Positions 26,401 to 35,629 of a stretch of DNA of 64,000 bases are shown here, one piece after another. Both the position numbers and the translations under genes were made by a program. A model generated the notes under the pieces. That model searched no databases. It was not told where the DNA came from and worked only from the letters and a program-made list of their open reading frames with translations. The stretch lies in NCBI RefSeq assembly GCF_008704995.1, contig NZ_CP023747.1, forward strand, positions 3,126,501 through 3,190,500, written 5' to 3'. Origin of the DNA: Streptomyces nodosus. Lineage in GTDB: Bacteria > Actinomycetota > Actinomycetes > Streptomycetales > Streptomycetaceae. Numbering within the stretch: position 1 is the first letter of the stretch; each line of letters begins with the position of its first letter.

Positions 26401-27585
26401 TCAGCGGTCCAGCTCTTCCAGCGTGGCGTTCGACGGGCCCCGCTTGCCCTGGAGGTCACGGGCCACGTCCTCGGCCTCGCCGAGCACCCGTACCGCGTTC
26501 TGCCAGGTCAGCTTGGCCAGGTCGGCGGTGGACCAGCCCCGCTCCAGCAGTTCGGCGATCAGGTTCGGATAGCCGGAGACGTCGTCGAGGCCCTCCGGGG
26601 TGAAGGGCGTGCCGTCGTAGTCACCGCCGATGCCGAGGTGGTCGATGCCGGCCGCCTCGCGCATATGGTCCAGATGGTCGGCGACCGTCGCCACCGTGGC
26701 GACCGGGCGCGGGTTGCGCTCCTCGAAGGCCTGGTGGACCTTCATCGCCTGGGGGGTGGTGTCCAGGTGGTGCAGATCGTGCGCGCGCATGTTCTCGTCC
26801 GCGGCGGCCGTCCAGTCCACGGCCGCCTGGAGCACGAACTTCGGTACGAACGTCACCATCGCGATGCCGCCGTTGGCGGGCAGGCGTTCGAGGACGTCGT
26901 CGGGGATGTTGCGCGGGTGGTCGCACACCGCTCGCGCGGAGGAGTGCGAGAAGATCACCGGGGCCTCGGAGGTGTCCAGCGCGTCCCGCATGGTCGTCGC
27001 CGCCACATGCGAGAGGTCGACCAGCATGCCGAGCCGGTTCATCTCGCGCACGACCTCACGGCCGAACTCCGACAGCCCGCCGACGGCCGGCCGGTCGGTC
27101 GCCGAGTCCGCCCAGGCGACGTTGTCGTTGTGGGTGAGGGTCATATAGCGCACGCCCAGCTCGTACAGCCCGCGCAGGGTGCCGAGGGAGTTCGCGATGG
27201 AGTGACCGCCCTCCGCGCCCATCAGGGAAGCTATCCGGCCGTCCGCGCGCGCCGCCTCCATCTCGGCGGCGGTCAGCGTCAGGCGCAACTGGTCCGGGTA
27301 GCGCGCGGTCAGCTGCCGTACGCAGTCGATCTGTTCCAGGGTGGCCGGCACCGCGTCGGGCAGATCGCTGCGCACATACACCGACCAGAACTGCGCGCCG
27401 ACCCCGCCCTCGCGCAGCCTCGGCAGGTCGGTGTGCAGATGGGCGTTCTGGTGGTGGGCGATGTCGCGGGCGTCCAGGTCGTAGTGGACCTGTTCGCGCA
27501 GCGCCCAGGGCAGGTCGTTGTGTCCGTCGACGACGGGGAACTCGCGCAGCAGCCGGCGGGCCGTCTCCAGGGAGGGCGTGGTCAT
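26401..27585 (-). CDS. Membrane dipeptidase-type (M19) peptidase
   Basis: A 394-residue M19 dipeptidase. [15 protein letters not shown] holds the first H-x-D zinc ligand pair, [17 protein letters not shown] the bridging Glu, and [11 protein letters not shown] plus [10 protein letters not shown] two further histidines. [16 protein letters not shown] completes the family pattern. There is no signal peptide, so it is cytoplasmic, unlike renal dipeptidase. It cleaves dipeptides, possibly with D-residues. ATG 27585 follows GGGGAAG by about 8 bases; a GTG at 27594 overlaps the purE stop (GTGA) and could also be used. Third gene of a purK-purE-dipeptidase operon, a conserved Streptomyces order with no obvious metabolic link. 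Confidence 0.9.
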   Translation of the reverse strand: MTTPSLETARRLLREFPVVDGHNDLPWALREQVHYDLDARDIAHHQNAHLHTDLPRLREGGVGAQFWSVYVRSDLPDAVPATLEQIDCVRQLTARYPDQLRLTLTAAEMEAARADGRIASLMGAEGGHSIANSLGTLRGLYELGVRYMTLTHNDNVAWADSATDRPAVGGLSEFGREVVREMNRLGMLVDLSHVAATTMRDALDTSEAPVIFSHSSARAVCDHPRNIPDDVLERLPANGGIAMVTFVPKFVLQAAVDWTAAADENMRAHDLHHLDTTPQAMKVHQAFEERNPRPVATVATVADHLDHMREAAGIDHLGIGGDYDGTPFTPEGLDDVSGYPNLIAELLERGWSTADLAKLTWQNAVRVLGEAEDVARDLQGKRGPSNATLEELDR

Positions 27586-27590
27586 CGGCG

Positions 27591-28133
27591 TCACTTCCCC
27601 GAACCGAAGCCGAAGCCGGCCCCGGACCCGTCGACCTTGGACCGCAGGCGCTTGCCCTTCTCGGTGGCCTGGTCGTTGAGGTCCTGCTGGAAGTCCCGCA
27701 TGCGGCCGAGGAGTTCCTCGTCGTGCGCGGCCAGGATGCGGGCCGCGAGCAGACCGGCGTTGCGGGCCCCGCCCACCGAGACCGTGGCCACCGGCACCCC
27801 GGCGGGCATCTGCACGATCGACAGCAGCGAGTCCATGCCGTCCAGGTACTTCAGCGGCACCGGGACGCCGATGACGGGCAGCGGGGTGACGGAGGCGAGC
27901 ATGCCGGGCAGATGGGCGGCACCGCCGGCGCCCGCGATGATCACCTTCAGGCCGCGGTCCGCGGCGTGCTCGCCGTAGGCGACCATCTCGCGCGGCATAC
28001 GGTGCGCGGAGACGACGTCGACCTCGTAGGGGATCTCGAACTCGTCGAGGGCCTTGGCGGCGGCCTCCATGACGGGCCAGTCGGAGTCCGACCCCATGAC
28101 GATGCCCACCAGGGGAAGGGAGGGGGCGCTCAT
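27591..28133 (-). CDS. purE: N5-carboxyaminoimidazole ribonucleotide mutase
   Basis: A 180-residue class I PurE that turns N5-CAIR into CAIR in purine synthesis. [19 protein letters not shown] carries the phosphate-binding S-D-S motif, [13 protein letters not shown] the catalytic His, and [15 protein letters not shown] the active-site loop. The start ATG overlaps the purK stop (ATGA at 28130-28133), so the two consecutive pathway enzymes are translationally coupled. The last 15 residues ([14 protein letters not shown]) are a Gly-rich tail not needed for the fold. Confidence 0.96.
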   Translation of the reverse strand: MSAPSLPLVGIVMGSDSDWPVMEAAAKALDEFEIPYEVDVVSAHRMPREMVAYGEHAADRGLKVIIAGAGGAAHLPGMLASVTPLPVIGVPVPLKYLDGMDSLLSIVQMPAGVPVATVSVGGARNAGLLAARILAAHDEELLGRMRDFQQDLNDQATEKGKRLRSKVDGSGAGFGFGSGK

Positions 28134-29326
28134 TCGGTGATGGTGCCTCTCAGATAGCCGGCAGCGTGACGGGCGCGCTCCAGCACGTCGTCGAGGTCGT
28201 CGCCGTAGGTGTTGACATGGCCGACCTTGCGGCCGGGCTTCACGTCCTTGCCGTACATATGGATCTTGAGCTGCGGGTCACGGGCCATGCAGTGCAGATA
28301 CGCGGAGTACATGTCGGGGTAGTCCCCGCCGAGGACGTTCGCCATGACGGTCCACCTGGCGCGCGGGCGCGGATCGCCCAGCGGCAGATCGAGGACGGCC
28401 CGGACATGGTTGGCGAACTGCGAGGTGATCGAGCCGTCCTGGGTCCAGTGCCCCGAGTTGTGCGGGCGCATCGCCAGCTCGTTGACGAGGATGCGGCCGT
28501 CGCGGGTCTCGAACAGCTCCACGGCGAGATGGCCGACCACGCCGAGTTCCTTGGCTATGGTCAGGGCCAGTTGCTCGGCCTTGAGCGCCAGTTCCTCGTC
28601 GAGGCCGGGGGCGGGCGCGATCACGGTGTCGCAGACCCCGTCGACCTGCTGCGACTCGACCACCGGATAGGCCACGGCCTGGCCGTGCGGCGACCGTACG
28701 ACATTGGCCGCGAGCTCCCGCACGAAGTCGACCTTCTCCTCGGCGAGGACGGGAACGCCGGCCCGGAACGGCTCGGCGGCCTCCTCGGCCGAGTCGACGA
28801 CCCAGACGCCCTTGCCGTCGTAGCCGCCGCGGACGGTCTTCAGGACGACCGGGAAGCCGTCCGTCCGTCCGTCGCCCTCGCCCGCGCCCTCGCCCTCGCC
28901 CGCGCCCTCGCCCTCGGCGAGCTCGGCCGCGAAGGCGGCGACGTCCCCCGGGTCGCTGACGATGCGGTGGCGCGGGCACGGCACCCCGATCGCGTCGAGC
29001 CGGGCGCGCATCACGCCCTTGTCCTGGGCGTGCACCAGCGCGTCGGGGCCCGGGCGGACGCGGACGCCGTCCGCCTCCAGGGCCCGTAGATGCTCCGTGG
29101 GGACATGTTCGTGATCGAAGGTGATCACATCACAGCCCCGCGCGAAGGCACGCAGCGTCTCCAGGTCGCGGTAGTCGCCGATGACGACGTCATTGACGAC
29201 CTGCGCCGCGGAGTCCTGGGGAGTGTCACTGAGAAGCTTGAACCTGATGCCGAGCGGAATGCCTGCCTCGTGGGTCATACGAGCGAGCTGGCCACCGCCG
29301 ACCATGCCGACTACCGGAAACGTCAC
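28130..29326 (-). CDS. purK: N5-carboxyaminoimidazole ribonucleotide synthase
   Basis: A 398-residue ATP-grasp enzyme that carboxylates AIR to N5-CAIR with ATP and bicarbonate. [20 protein letters not shown] is the N-terminal signature; [18 protein letters not shown] is the ATP-grasp loop, and [18 protein letters not shown] and [20 protein letters not shown] follow. GTG 29326 is chosen because the family begins there; TACCCT lies about 7 bases upstream, so the message may be leaderless. Unusual: about residues 135-150 are a Gly-Glu repeat ([16 protein letters not shown]) encoded by a short tandem DNA repeat at 28872-28916, an expansion in a surface loop. Confidence 0.95.
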   Translation of the reverse strand: MTFPVVGMVGGGQLARMTHEAGIPLGIRFKLLSDTPQDSAAQVVNDVVIGDYRDLETLRAFARGCDVITFDHEHVPTEHLRALEADGVRVRPGPDALVHAQDKGVMRARLDAIGVPCPRHRIVSDPGDVAAFAAELAEGEGAGEGEGAGEGDGRTDGFPVVLKTVRGGYDGKGVWVVDSAEEAAEPFRAGVPVLAEEKVDFVRELAANVVRSPHGQAVAYPVVESQQVDGVCDTVIAPAPGLDEELALKAEQLALTIAKELGVVGHLAVELFETRDGRILVNELAMRPHNSGHWTQDGSITSQFANHVRAVLDLPLGDPRPRARWTVMANVLGGDYPDMYSAYLHCMARDPQLKIHMYGKDVKPGRKVGHVNTYGDDLDDVLERARHAAGYLRGTITE

Positions 29327-29575
29327 GCACCCAGGGTATCGGCCGCGCCACCGCGGCCGGTTTTCGTCCCTGCGGCCGGGCGCGGGGCACCACGACGGCG
29401 GCTCGTCCGTCGTACCCATGAACGGGTGCACCTCGGGATGAACCGGTCCTCGGGCAGGGGCCACGGCCGCTGGTTAGCATGACGGGGTCACGGAACGCTC
29501 GGCGTGCCCCGCCGATCGGCCGATACGACGGACCGACACGACCGCAATGCCGACGCGACGGGGGCAGGCGACACG

Positions 29576-30103
29576 ATGGGCAGTGGCTCCACAGGCCTGA
29601 AGGACATGTCCCACGGCACGGCACGCCGGCAGCTCGACCGGCTGGTGCGCGAGCTCGCCAAGTTCGGGGCGGTCGGCGGGGCGGGGCTGCTGGTCAATCT
29701 GCTGGTGTTCAATCTGGTACGGAACGTCACCCATCTCCAGGTGGTCCGCGCCAGTGTGATCGCCACCGTGGTCGCGATCGTCTTCAACTACATCGGGTTC
29801 CGCCACTTCACCTACCGGGACCGCGACAAGAGCGGCCGCACCCGGGAGATGACCCTGTTCCTGCTGTTCAGCGCGGCGGGCCTGGTGATCGAGAACGGCG
29901 TGCTGTACGTGGCGACCTATGGGTTCGGCTGGGACAGCCCGCTGGAGAGCAACGTCTTCAAGTTCCTCGGCATCGCCCTCGGCACGCTGTTCCGCTTCTG
30001 GTCCTACCGCTCGTGGGTCTTCCGGGCCCTGCCGGCCGACGAGACCGTGGTGGACGCGGAGTCGGTGCTCCAGGCGGCGGAACCTTCCGGGCCGGAGCGC
30101 TGA
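29576..30103 (+). CDS. GtrA family membrane protein
   Basis: A 175-residue GtrA-like protein with four predicted membrane segments (about 29-50, 55-75, 93-115, 122-145). LAKFGAVGGAGLLVNLLVFNLV and FNYIGFRHFTYRDR are diagnostic. GtrA proteins help flip or present polyprenyl-linked sugars for surface polysaccharide and teichoic acid decoration. ATG 29576 has GGGGGCAGG upstream; an ATG at 29609 with AAGGAC before it would give a protein 11 residues shorter. It is divergent from purK; the same neighbour order occurs beside purK in mycobacteria. Confidence 0.85.
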   Translation: MGSGSTGLKDMSHGTARRQLDRLVRELAKFGAVGGAGLLVNLLVFNLVRNVTHLQVVRASVIATVVAIVFNYIGFRHFTYRDRDKSGRTREMTLFLLFSAAGLVIENGVLYVATYGFGWDSPLESNVFKFLGIALGTLFRFWSYRSWVFRALPADETVVDAESVLQAAEPSGPER

Positions 30104-30117
30104 CGGCGCCGGCCCGG
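30087..30117. terminator. Hairpin over the GtrA stop codon
   Basis: CCGGGCCGG at 30087-30095 pairs perfectly with CCGGCCCGG at 30109-30117; the GtrA stop codon lies in the loop. Convergent genes flank it, so it may serve both directions. Confidence 0.6.
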
Positions 30118-30121
30118 GGGC

Positions 30122-31399
30122 CTAGCGGACCGTCGATTCCGGTTCCTCGCCCGTGGCGGCCGTCCTCAGCGGCGTACGGGAGAGGAACAGGCCGAAGACC
30201 GGGGGCTTGGTCTGGAGCATCTCCAGGCGGCCGCCGTCGGCCTCCGCGAGGTCGCGGGCGACGGCGAGGCCGATGCCGGTGGAGTTACGGCCGCTGATCG
30301 TGCGCTCGAAGATGCGGGATCCCAGCTCGGGCGGTACGCCCGGGCCCTCGTCGGTGACCTCCACCACCGCCTGGTTGCCGGTGACCCGGGTGCGCAGGGC
30401 GACCGTGCCGCCGCCGTGCATCAGGGAGTTCTCGATCAGGGCGGCCAGCACCTGGGCCACCGCGCCCGGAGTCCCCACAGCCCGCAGATGCCGCTTCCCT
30501 GAGCTGACGATCGCACGCCCGGCACTGCGGTAGGCGGGCCGCCACTCGGCGAGCTGCTGATGGATGACCTCGTCGAGGTCGAAGGAGACGGCGGAGCCGG
30601 TACGCGGGTCACGGGCGTTGGTCAGCAGCCGCTCCACCACGTCCGTGAGCCGCTCGACCTGGGTGAGTGCGATGGTCGCCTCGTCCTTCACGGTCTCCGG
30701 GTCGTCGGTGAGGGTGATCTCCTCCAGACGCATGGACAGCGCGGTGAGGGGCGTGCGCAGCTGATGGGAGGCGTCGGCGGCGAGGCGCCGCTCGGCCGTG
30801 AGCATCCGGGCGATCCGCTCGGCCGAGGAGTCCAGGACGTCGGCGACCCGGTCCAGCTCCGGCACCCCGTACCGCTTGTGCCGCGGCCGGGGGTCGCCCG
30901 AGCCGAGGCGTTCCGCGGTCTCGGCGAGGTCGGTGAGCGGGGAGGCGAGACGGTTGGCCTGGCGCACCGCGAGCAGCACCGCGGCGACGATCGCGAGCAG
31001 CGCGACCAGGGCGATGATCAGCAGCGTACGGCCGACCTCCCGGGTGACGGAGGAACGGGGCACCTCGACGCGGATCCGCTCGCCCTCCTCCCCCATGGCC
31101 GTGGAGTGGATGACGTCGCCGCTGGGCCGGGCACCGACGCGGATGGGGGCCTGGCCGGGAATGTCGATCACGGCGTAGGTGTCGCCGGTGACCTGGTCGC
31201 TGAAGAGCCCGGAGGTGACTTTCTCGTCGCCGAGGAGCCGGCTGTCCACGATGCTGGCGAGCCGCAGCGCCTCGGAGTCGACGCGCTCCTGGGCGCTGGT
31301 ACTGATCGTCCGGGTCTCGACGATCACGAGGGAGACACCGAAGACGGCGATCACCACGAGGACGACGGCGAGGGTGGACTGGATGAGACGACGACGCAC
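30122..31399 (-). CDS. Sensor histidine kinase of a two-component system
   Basis: A 425-residue classical membrane sensor kinase. Membrane helices at about 6-27 and 125-145 enclose an extracytoplasmic sensor of about 95 residues. A HAMP linker follows, then the H-box ASHQLRTPLTALSMRLEE with phospho-acceptor H212, and the ATPase domain with IENSLMH (N-box), EVTDEGPGVP (G1) and STGIGLAVARDLAEADGGRLE (G2). GTG 31399 has GGAGG 5 bases upstream. The cognate response regulator is just upstream on the same strand (209-bp gap). The signal is unknown. Confidence 0.92.
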   Translation of the reverse strand: MRRRLIQSTLAVVLVVIAVFGVSLVIVETRTISTSAQERVDSEALRLASIVDSRLLGDEKVTSGLFSDQVTGDTYAVIDIPGQAPIRVGARPSGDVIHSTAMGEEGERIRVEVPRSSVTREVGRTLLIIALVALLAIVAAVLLAVRQANRLASPLTDLAETAERLGSGDPRPRHKRYGVPELDRVADVLDSSAERIARMLTAERRLAADASHQLRTPLTALSMRLEEITLTDDPETVKDEATIALTQVERLTDVVERLLTNARDPRTGSAVSFDLDEVIHQQLAEWRPAYRSAGRAIVSSGKRHLRAVGTPGAVAQVLAALIENSLMHGGGTVALRTRVTGNQAVVEVTDEGPGVPPELGSRIFERTISGRNSTGIGLAVARDLAEADGGRLEMLQTKPPVFGLFLSRTPLRTAATGEEPESTVR

Positions 31400-31608
31400 G
31401 GAGGCCTCCGGCGGGGAACAGGGACGACGACCAGTGTGCCTCGGTCCACCGCCCGGTCCCGCCGGTGCCGGTCCGCGGCACCCGCCGCCTCCGGCGCCTT
31501 GGCGGTCACCCCGGGGCGGTCGGCCGCGTCCACGACCGCCGCACGGCCGTACGGCCCGGCAACCTCGGCGCGTCGGCCGTACGGTGTTCCTGCCCCTCGG
31601 CGGAGCCG

Positions 31609-32286
31609 TCAGCTCTTCTCGAAGCGGAAGCCCACGCCTCGTACCGTCGCGATGTAGCGCGGGTTGGCCGCGTCGTCGCCCAGCTTCTTGCGCAGCCAGG
31701 AGATGTGCATGTCCAGGGTCTTGGTGGAGGACCACCATGTGGTGTCCCAGACCTCGCGCATCAGCTGGTCCCGTGTCACGACCCGGCCCGCGTCCCGGAC
31801 GAGTACCCGCAGAAGATCGAACTCCTTCGCGGTGAGCTGGAGTTCCTCGTCGCCCATCCAGGCGCGGTGCGACTCGACGTCGATCCGCACCCCGTGTGTG
31901 GCGGGCGGCTGAGCCGGCTCCGCGGCGCCGCGCCGCAGCAGCGCCCGGACGCGGGCGAGCAGCTCGGCGAGCCGGAAGGGCTTGGTGACGTAGTCGTCGG
32001 CGCCCGCGTCGAGGCCGACGACGGTGTCCACCTCGTCGGCACGGGCGGTCAGGATGAGGATCGGAACGGTGTGGCCCTCGGCACGCAGCCGACGGGCGAC
32101 CTCCAGGCCGTCCATCCCGGGCAGTCCGAGATCCAGCACGACCAGATCGACGACGCCCTGCATTCCGGCGTCGAGCGCGGTGGGTCCGTCCTCGCGCACT
32201 TCGACCTCGTAACCCTCCCGGCGCAGGGCGCGGGCCAGCGGCTCCGAGATGGACGCGTCGTCCTCGGCGAGCAGTACACGGGTCAT
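31609..32286 (-). CDS. OmpR/PhoB-type response regulator
   Basis: A 225-residue response regulator. The receiver has acidic residues D9/D10, phospho-acceptor D52 in VVLDLGLPGMDG, T80 and K102 (YVTKPF). The C-terminal winged helix reads LTAKEFDLLRVLVRDAGRVVTRDQLMREVW and KTLDMHISWLRKKLGDD, the OmpR DNA-binding class. It pairs with the kinase encoded next. ATG 32286 starts at MTRVLLAEDD, where the receiver begins. The 566-bp region upstream leads to the divergent POT transporter. Confidence 0.93.
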   Translation of the reverse strand: MTRVLLAEDDASISEPLARALRREGYEVEVREDGPTALDAGMQGVVDLVVLDLGLPGMDGLEVARRLRAEGHTVPILILTARADEVDTVVGLDAGADDYVTKPFRLAELLARVRALLRRGAAEPAQPPATHGVRIDVESHRAWMGDEELQLTAKEFDLLRVLVRDAGRVVTRDQLMREVWDTTWWSSTKTLDMHISWLRKKLGDDAANPRYIATVRGVGFRFEKS

Positions 32287-32526
32287 GGGGTGATGGTAGT
32301 CCGCCGACGACTGCGGCAGAGGTGTGAGCGTGACTGTGACCGAAGGAGGGGGATTCTTACCTTTGGCTGTCATGCTGAACGAAAAACGCCCGCGGTGACG
32401 GAGCGGAGTCAGCCCTATGGCTTTGGGGTGTGATCCCCGGGGGAAACCTTCGAAAGGGTGTCCGCATTCCGGAATCACCTGTGATCCGCGTCTCAAGTCC
32501 TTTCTTGTCGGGCGCTGTCATGACGT

Positions 32527-32594
32527 ATGGTGACCACTACGCCTGTAGCACCACCTGGGACCTTCGGCGGGCACTGACGCTGAGGGTCCCTTTT
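32527..32594 (+). promoter_or_regulatory. Attenuator-like leader: 16-codon peptide overlapping an intrinsic terminator
   Basis: A short ORF (ATG at 32527, stop TGA at 32575-32577) would encode MVTTTPVAPPGTFGGH. Its second half overlaps a hairpin with a 13-bp stem (arms 32557-32569 and 32578-32590, two G-U pairs, 8-base loop) followed by TTTT. The stop codon lies in the loop. Because the upstream gene is transcribed away, this rho-independent-type terminator can only act on transcripts entering the POT gene. No strong ribosome site precedes the ATG, so translation of the peptide is inferred. Confidence 0.55.
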
Positions 32595-32601
32595 GCGTGC
32601 G

Positions 32602-32619
32602 GGCTGGTAGCCACCAGCC
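32602..32619 (+). other. Second leader hairpin
   Basis: GGCTGGT at 32602-32608 pairs perfectly with ACCAGCC at 32613-32619 over a 4-base loop, 8 bases after the T-tract of the attenuator. Confidence 0.5.
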
Positions 32620-32852
32620 TTCAAAGGAATGACCTGTGGCCGGGCCTCGAGTGCACCGCTGTGTGCCGAGGCGTGGATCCCGGTGGTCGCCGTCCGCCGT
32701 TCCGAGACCCGGAGCGGACACCTCGTGGGCGTGGGGTGGACGACCGTCCCGCCGGTGCCGGCCGCCCCTCCGGGCGTGCGACTCCCCGAAGTTCTCGGCT
32801 TCGTTCGAACAGGGGACCCCCACGCGCTAGCCCCGACCAGCAAGGAACGACC

Positions 32853-34349
32853 ATGGCGTCCAGCCAGACGAAGGACTCGGTCCACCCGGGCACCCCCGGC
32901 CCCGAGAAGACCTTCTTCGGCCACCCCCGCGGACTGGCCACCCTCTTCATGACCGAGATGTGGGAGCGGTTCTCCTACTACGGCATGAGGGCCCTGCTCC
33001 CGCTGTACCTGGTGGCACCGGGCGGCCTGCACATGAACGCGGCCACCGCGACCGCGATCTACTCGGTGTACGTCTCGCTCGTGTATCTGCTCGCCCTGCC
33101 CGGCGGCTGGTTCGCCGACCGGGTGCTCGGCCCCCGCAAGACGGTCGCCGTGTCGGCCTTCATCATCATGCTGGGCCACCTCACGCTGGCCCTGCCCTTC
33201 TCCGGCACCTTCTTCGCCGGGCTCGGCCTGGTCGCGATCGGCTCGGGTCTGCTGAAGGCCAACATCTCCACGATGGTCGGCCACCTCTACGACGGCCCGG
33301 ACGACCCGCGCCGCGACGGCGGCTTCACGATCTTCTACATCGGCATCAACCTGGGTGCCTTCATCGCTCCGCTGGCGATCGGCACGGTCGGCGAGAAATT
33401 CGACTGGCACGCGGGCTTCGCGCTCGCCGCGCTCGGCATGGCGCTGGGCCTCGGCCAGTACCTGCTCGGCGGCCGTCACCTGAGCGAGCGGTCGAAGGTG
33501 GTCCCCACGCCACTGTCCGCCGCCGAGAAGGTCTCGCTGCTGCGCAAGTCCGCGTTCTGGGCGGCCCTCGCGATCGTCTTCTACGCGATCGTCGGCTTCT
33601 CCGGTGTCTACACGCTGAACTGGCTGCTGGTGCCGATCACCCTCCTCGGCCTGGTCATTCCGGTGCTGGTCATCGCACGGATCAAGCGGGACAAGGAGCT
33701 GGACCGGACCGAGCAGTCCCGGATGACCGCGTACATCTGGTTCTTCGTGGCCGCCGCCGTGTTCTGGATGATCTACGACCAGGGCGGCTCGACCCTGTCG
33801 ATCTTCGCCGACTCCTCGGCCAAGAACACGGTCTTCGGCTGGAACTTCCCGGTCTCCTGGTACCAGTCCGTCAACCCGGTCCTGATCATGGCCCTGGCCC
33901 CGGTCTTCGCCTGGCTGTGGCTGGCACTGAACCGGCGCGGCAAGGAGCCGAGCACCGCGGTGAAGTTCGCCTCGGGTCTGATCCTGGTCGGCGCGTCCTT
34001 CTTCCTCTTCCTGGCCCCGCTGTCGATCGCCGGGGGCGGTCACAAGGCCGCGGCGCTGTGGCTGGTCGCGATCTACTTCGTGCAGACCGTCGGTGAACTG
34101 ACGCTCTCCCCGGTCGGCCTGTCCGTCACCACCAAGATGGCGCCGGCCAAGTACGCCTCCCAGATGATGGGTGTCTGGTTCCTGGCCGTCACCGCGGGCG
34201 ACGCCACGACCGGCCTGCTCTCCCTCGCGGGCGTCGACCTCAACAAGACGGGCATCGTGGCCCTGGAGGCCGTGCTCGCCGTGGTCGCCGGTGTGGCGGT
34301 GTGGATGTACCGCAACAAGGTCAAGCAGCTGATGGGCAACGTCCGCTGA
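32853..34349 (+). CDS. Proton-dependent oligopeptide transporter (POT/PTR family)
   Basis: A 498-residue membrane protein with about 12-14 helices. Near the N-terminus FMTEMWERFSYYGMRALLPLYLV contains the E-x-x-E-R-F-x-Y-Y-G proton-coupling signature of POT carriers, and GLLKANISTMVGHLY and YIGINLGAFIAPLAIG are also typical. It imports di- and tripeptides with protons. ATG 32853 follows AAGGAAC at good spacing. The long leader with an attenuator-like structure suggests control by transcription termination. A two-component system is divergent to it and may regulate it, but that is only positional. Confidence 0.93.
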   Translation: MASSQTKDSVHPGTPGPEKTFFGHPRGLATLFMTEMWERFSYYGMRALLPLYLVAPGGLHMNAATATAIYSVYVSLVYLLALPGGWFADRVLGPRKTVAVSAFIIMLGHLTLALPFSGTFFAGLGLVAIGSGLLKANISTMVGHLYDGPDDPRRDGGFTIFYIGINLGAFIAPLAIGTVGEKFDWHAGFALAALGMALGLGQYLLGGRHLSERSKVVPTPLSAAEKVSLLRKSAFWAALAIVFYAIVGFSGVYTLNWLLVPITLLGLVIPVLVIARIKRDKELDRTEQSRMTAYIWFFVAAAVFWMIYDQGGSTLSIFADSSAKNTVFGWNFPVSWYQSVNPVLIMALAPVFAWLWLALNRRGKEPSTAVKFASGLILVGASFFLFLAPLSIAGGGHKAAALWLVAIYFVQTVGELTLSPVGLSVTTKMAPAKYASQMMGVWFLAVTAGDATTGLLSLAGVDLNKTGIVALEAVLAVVAGVAVWMYRNKVKQLMGNVR

Positions 34350-34385
34350 CACCGGCCCGCGCCGGACAGCTGTCCTGAGCCTGCG

Positions 34386-34421
34386 CGAAGGCCGCCGCAC
34401 CCCGGGGTGCGGCGGCCTTCG
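34386..34421. terminator. 36-bp perfect palindrome terminator
   Basis: CGAAGGCCGCCGCACCCC and its exact complement abut at 34386-34403/34404-34421, between the convergent POT gene and prsI. Confidence 0.85.
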
Positions 34422-34469
34422 GCGTTCCCGGACCCGGAACCCGGCAGGCGTGCCGCGCGGGACGGGGCG

Positions 34470-35009
34470 TCAGGCGGGGGCGCCGAGCTCCGCCCAGACC
34501 TTCTTGCCGGCGATCCCGGGGGTGCGGACGACCCCCCAGTCCAGACAGAGCCGCTGCACGATGAACATCCCGTGGCCGCCGGGGCGTCCCGCGCGGTGCG
34601 GGGTGCGCGGCGCCGGCTGGCCCGCGCCGCGGTCGGAGACCTCGATCCGCAGCACCTTGTTGTCGCAGGTGATCCACAGCTCTTCCGGGCCGTCGGCGTG
34701 CAGACATGCGTTGGTGACCAGTTCGGAGACGACGAGCAGCACGTCCTCGGAGGCGGCCCGCCGGTCGGCGGTGCCGGCGGGCAGCCAGCCCCATGCGTAC
34801 AGCGCCTGGCGGGTGAAGTCGCGGGCCAGCGGGACCACGCCGCTGCGACCCTCGAAGCTCAGCCTGCGCGCCTGCCGGCCGGAGGGCGGCTCTTCCCCGG
34901 GCGTGCCGGGGGAGACACCGTCGGCGGAGAGATCCCGCGCGGGTGTTCCGCAAGCGCCGCTGGGCTCCGGCCCGCGGTCGCCCGGCGAGTGGGGCCGGGT
35001 GGTGCTCAT
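34470..35009 (-). CDS. prsI: PrsI-like anti-sigma factor (RsbW-type ATPase)
   Basis: A 179-residue protein with a disordered N-terminus (1-50) and a GHKL ATPase domain: DVLLVVSELVTNACLHAD (N-box with Mg-binding Asn), RIEVSDRGAGQPAP (G1) and GGHGMFIVQRLCLDWGV (G2). Such proteins bind and silence SigB-type sigma factors and phosphorylate an anti-anti-sigma partner. It lies with arsI and sigI, matching the S. coelicolor sigI locus where PrsI, ArsI and SigI form a partner switch. It is 251 bp downstream of arsI on the same strand, so it may have a separate promoter. The symbol is by context and family resemblance. Confidence 0.8.
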   Translation of the reverse strand: MSTTRPHSPGDRGPEPSGACGTPARDLSADGVSPGTPGEEPPSGRQARRLSFEGRSGVVPLARDFTRQALYAWGWLPAGTADRRAASEDVLLVVSELVTNACLHADGPEELWITCDNKVLRIEVSDRGAGQPAPRTPHRAGRPGGHGMFIVQRLCLDWGVVRTPGIAGKKVWAELGAPA

Positions 35010-35260
35010 CAGCGCTTCACCTCACCGATTCACCAGTTCACGTTTCAAGTCTCAGTACGTGTTCGACGGCGCTTCCGCCGATTGTCTCTCGTCCGGTTCG
35101 TACGGGCCTTCTTCGTGCGGCTTTCGCCCTGGCTGCCGACATGTTTCAGCATGTCTCCTGCCCGGCCGGGCCGCCGGAACACCCATGGATCGGGCCGGGA
35201 AACTGTGACGCACGTAACGTGCCGGTCACACAGTGACATCCCGGTCGCGCTCCGACCGCG

Positions 35261-35629
35261 CTACTCGACCAGGGCCGCGTCCAGCGTGTCGTGAACGGTG
35301 AAGACGGCGTCCACACCGGTGATCTCGAAAACCCGGGCCACCACGGGCAGCATCGCCGCCAGATGGACCCCGCCGCCCGCGGCCTCGGCCTTCAGCCGGG
35401 CACCGAGCAGCACATTCAGTCCGGTGGAATCACAGAATTCGAGCTGCGAACAGTCCACGACCAGGCGTGAGAAACCTCGCCCCAGGAACTCCTCGAGCGG
35501 TTCGCGCAGCAGATCGGCGGTGTAGTGATCCAACTCACCCGCCGGGGTCACGACAGCACTCGTGCCCTCCTGCCGCACCTCGACCAGAAGTCGGCCCGAT
35601 TGTGCGCTGCCGACCGTCCCGCGGTCCAT
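35261..35629 (-). CDS. arsI: ArsI-like anti-anti-sigma factor (STAS domain)
   Basis: A 122-residue STAS protein. RLVVDCSQLEFCDSTGLNVLLGAR contains the phosphorylatable serine (S68 in D-S-T-G). When unphosphorylated it binds the anti-sigma ATPase and frees the sigma factor. The ATG at 35629 follows GGGAG at 9 bases, and family similarity starts soon after; upstream in-frame sequence is rejected. It diverges from sigI across 249 bp. Cys60 and Cys66 flank the active loop, a possible but unproven redox feature. Confidence 0.82.
   Translation of the reverse strand: MDRGTVGSAQSGRLLVEVRQEGTSAVVTPAGELDHYTADLLREPLEEFLGRGFSRLVVDCSQLEFCDSTGLNVLLGARLKAEAAGGGVHLAAMLPVVARVFEITGVDAVFTVHDTLDAALVE

Larger units (their letters stand above)
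32287..32852. promoter_or_regulatory. 566-bp divergent control region between response regulator and POT transporter
   Basis: No full gene. It contains a 10-bp palindrome ATTCCGGAAT at 32466-32475, the leader peptide/terminator hairpin at 32527-32594, and a second hairpin at 32602-32619. The transporter's in-frame codons stay open upstream of its start, but the sequence there is not protein-like. Confidence 0.6.

Noticed and set aside
28872..28916. Short repeats inside purK as a CRISPR array
   Set aside because: Units are too short and identical without spacers, and lie inside a coding frame.
32430..32852. N-terminal extension of the POT transporter
   Set aside because: The frame is open, but this stretch contains the attenuator hairpins and lacks protein-like sequence; the ATG at 32853 has a good ribosome site and the family motif follows.
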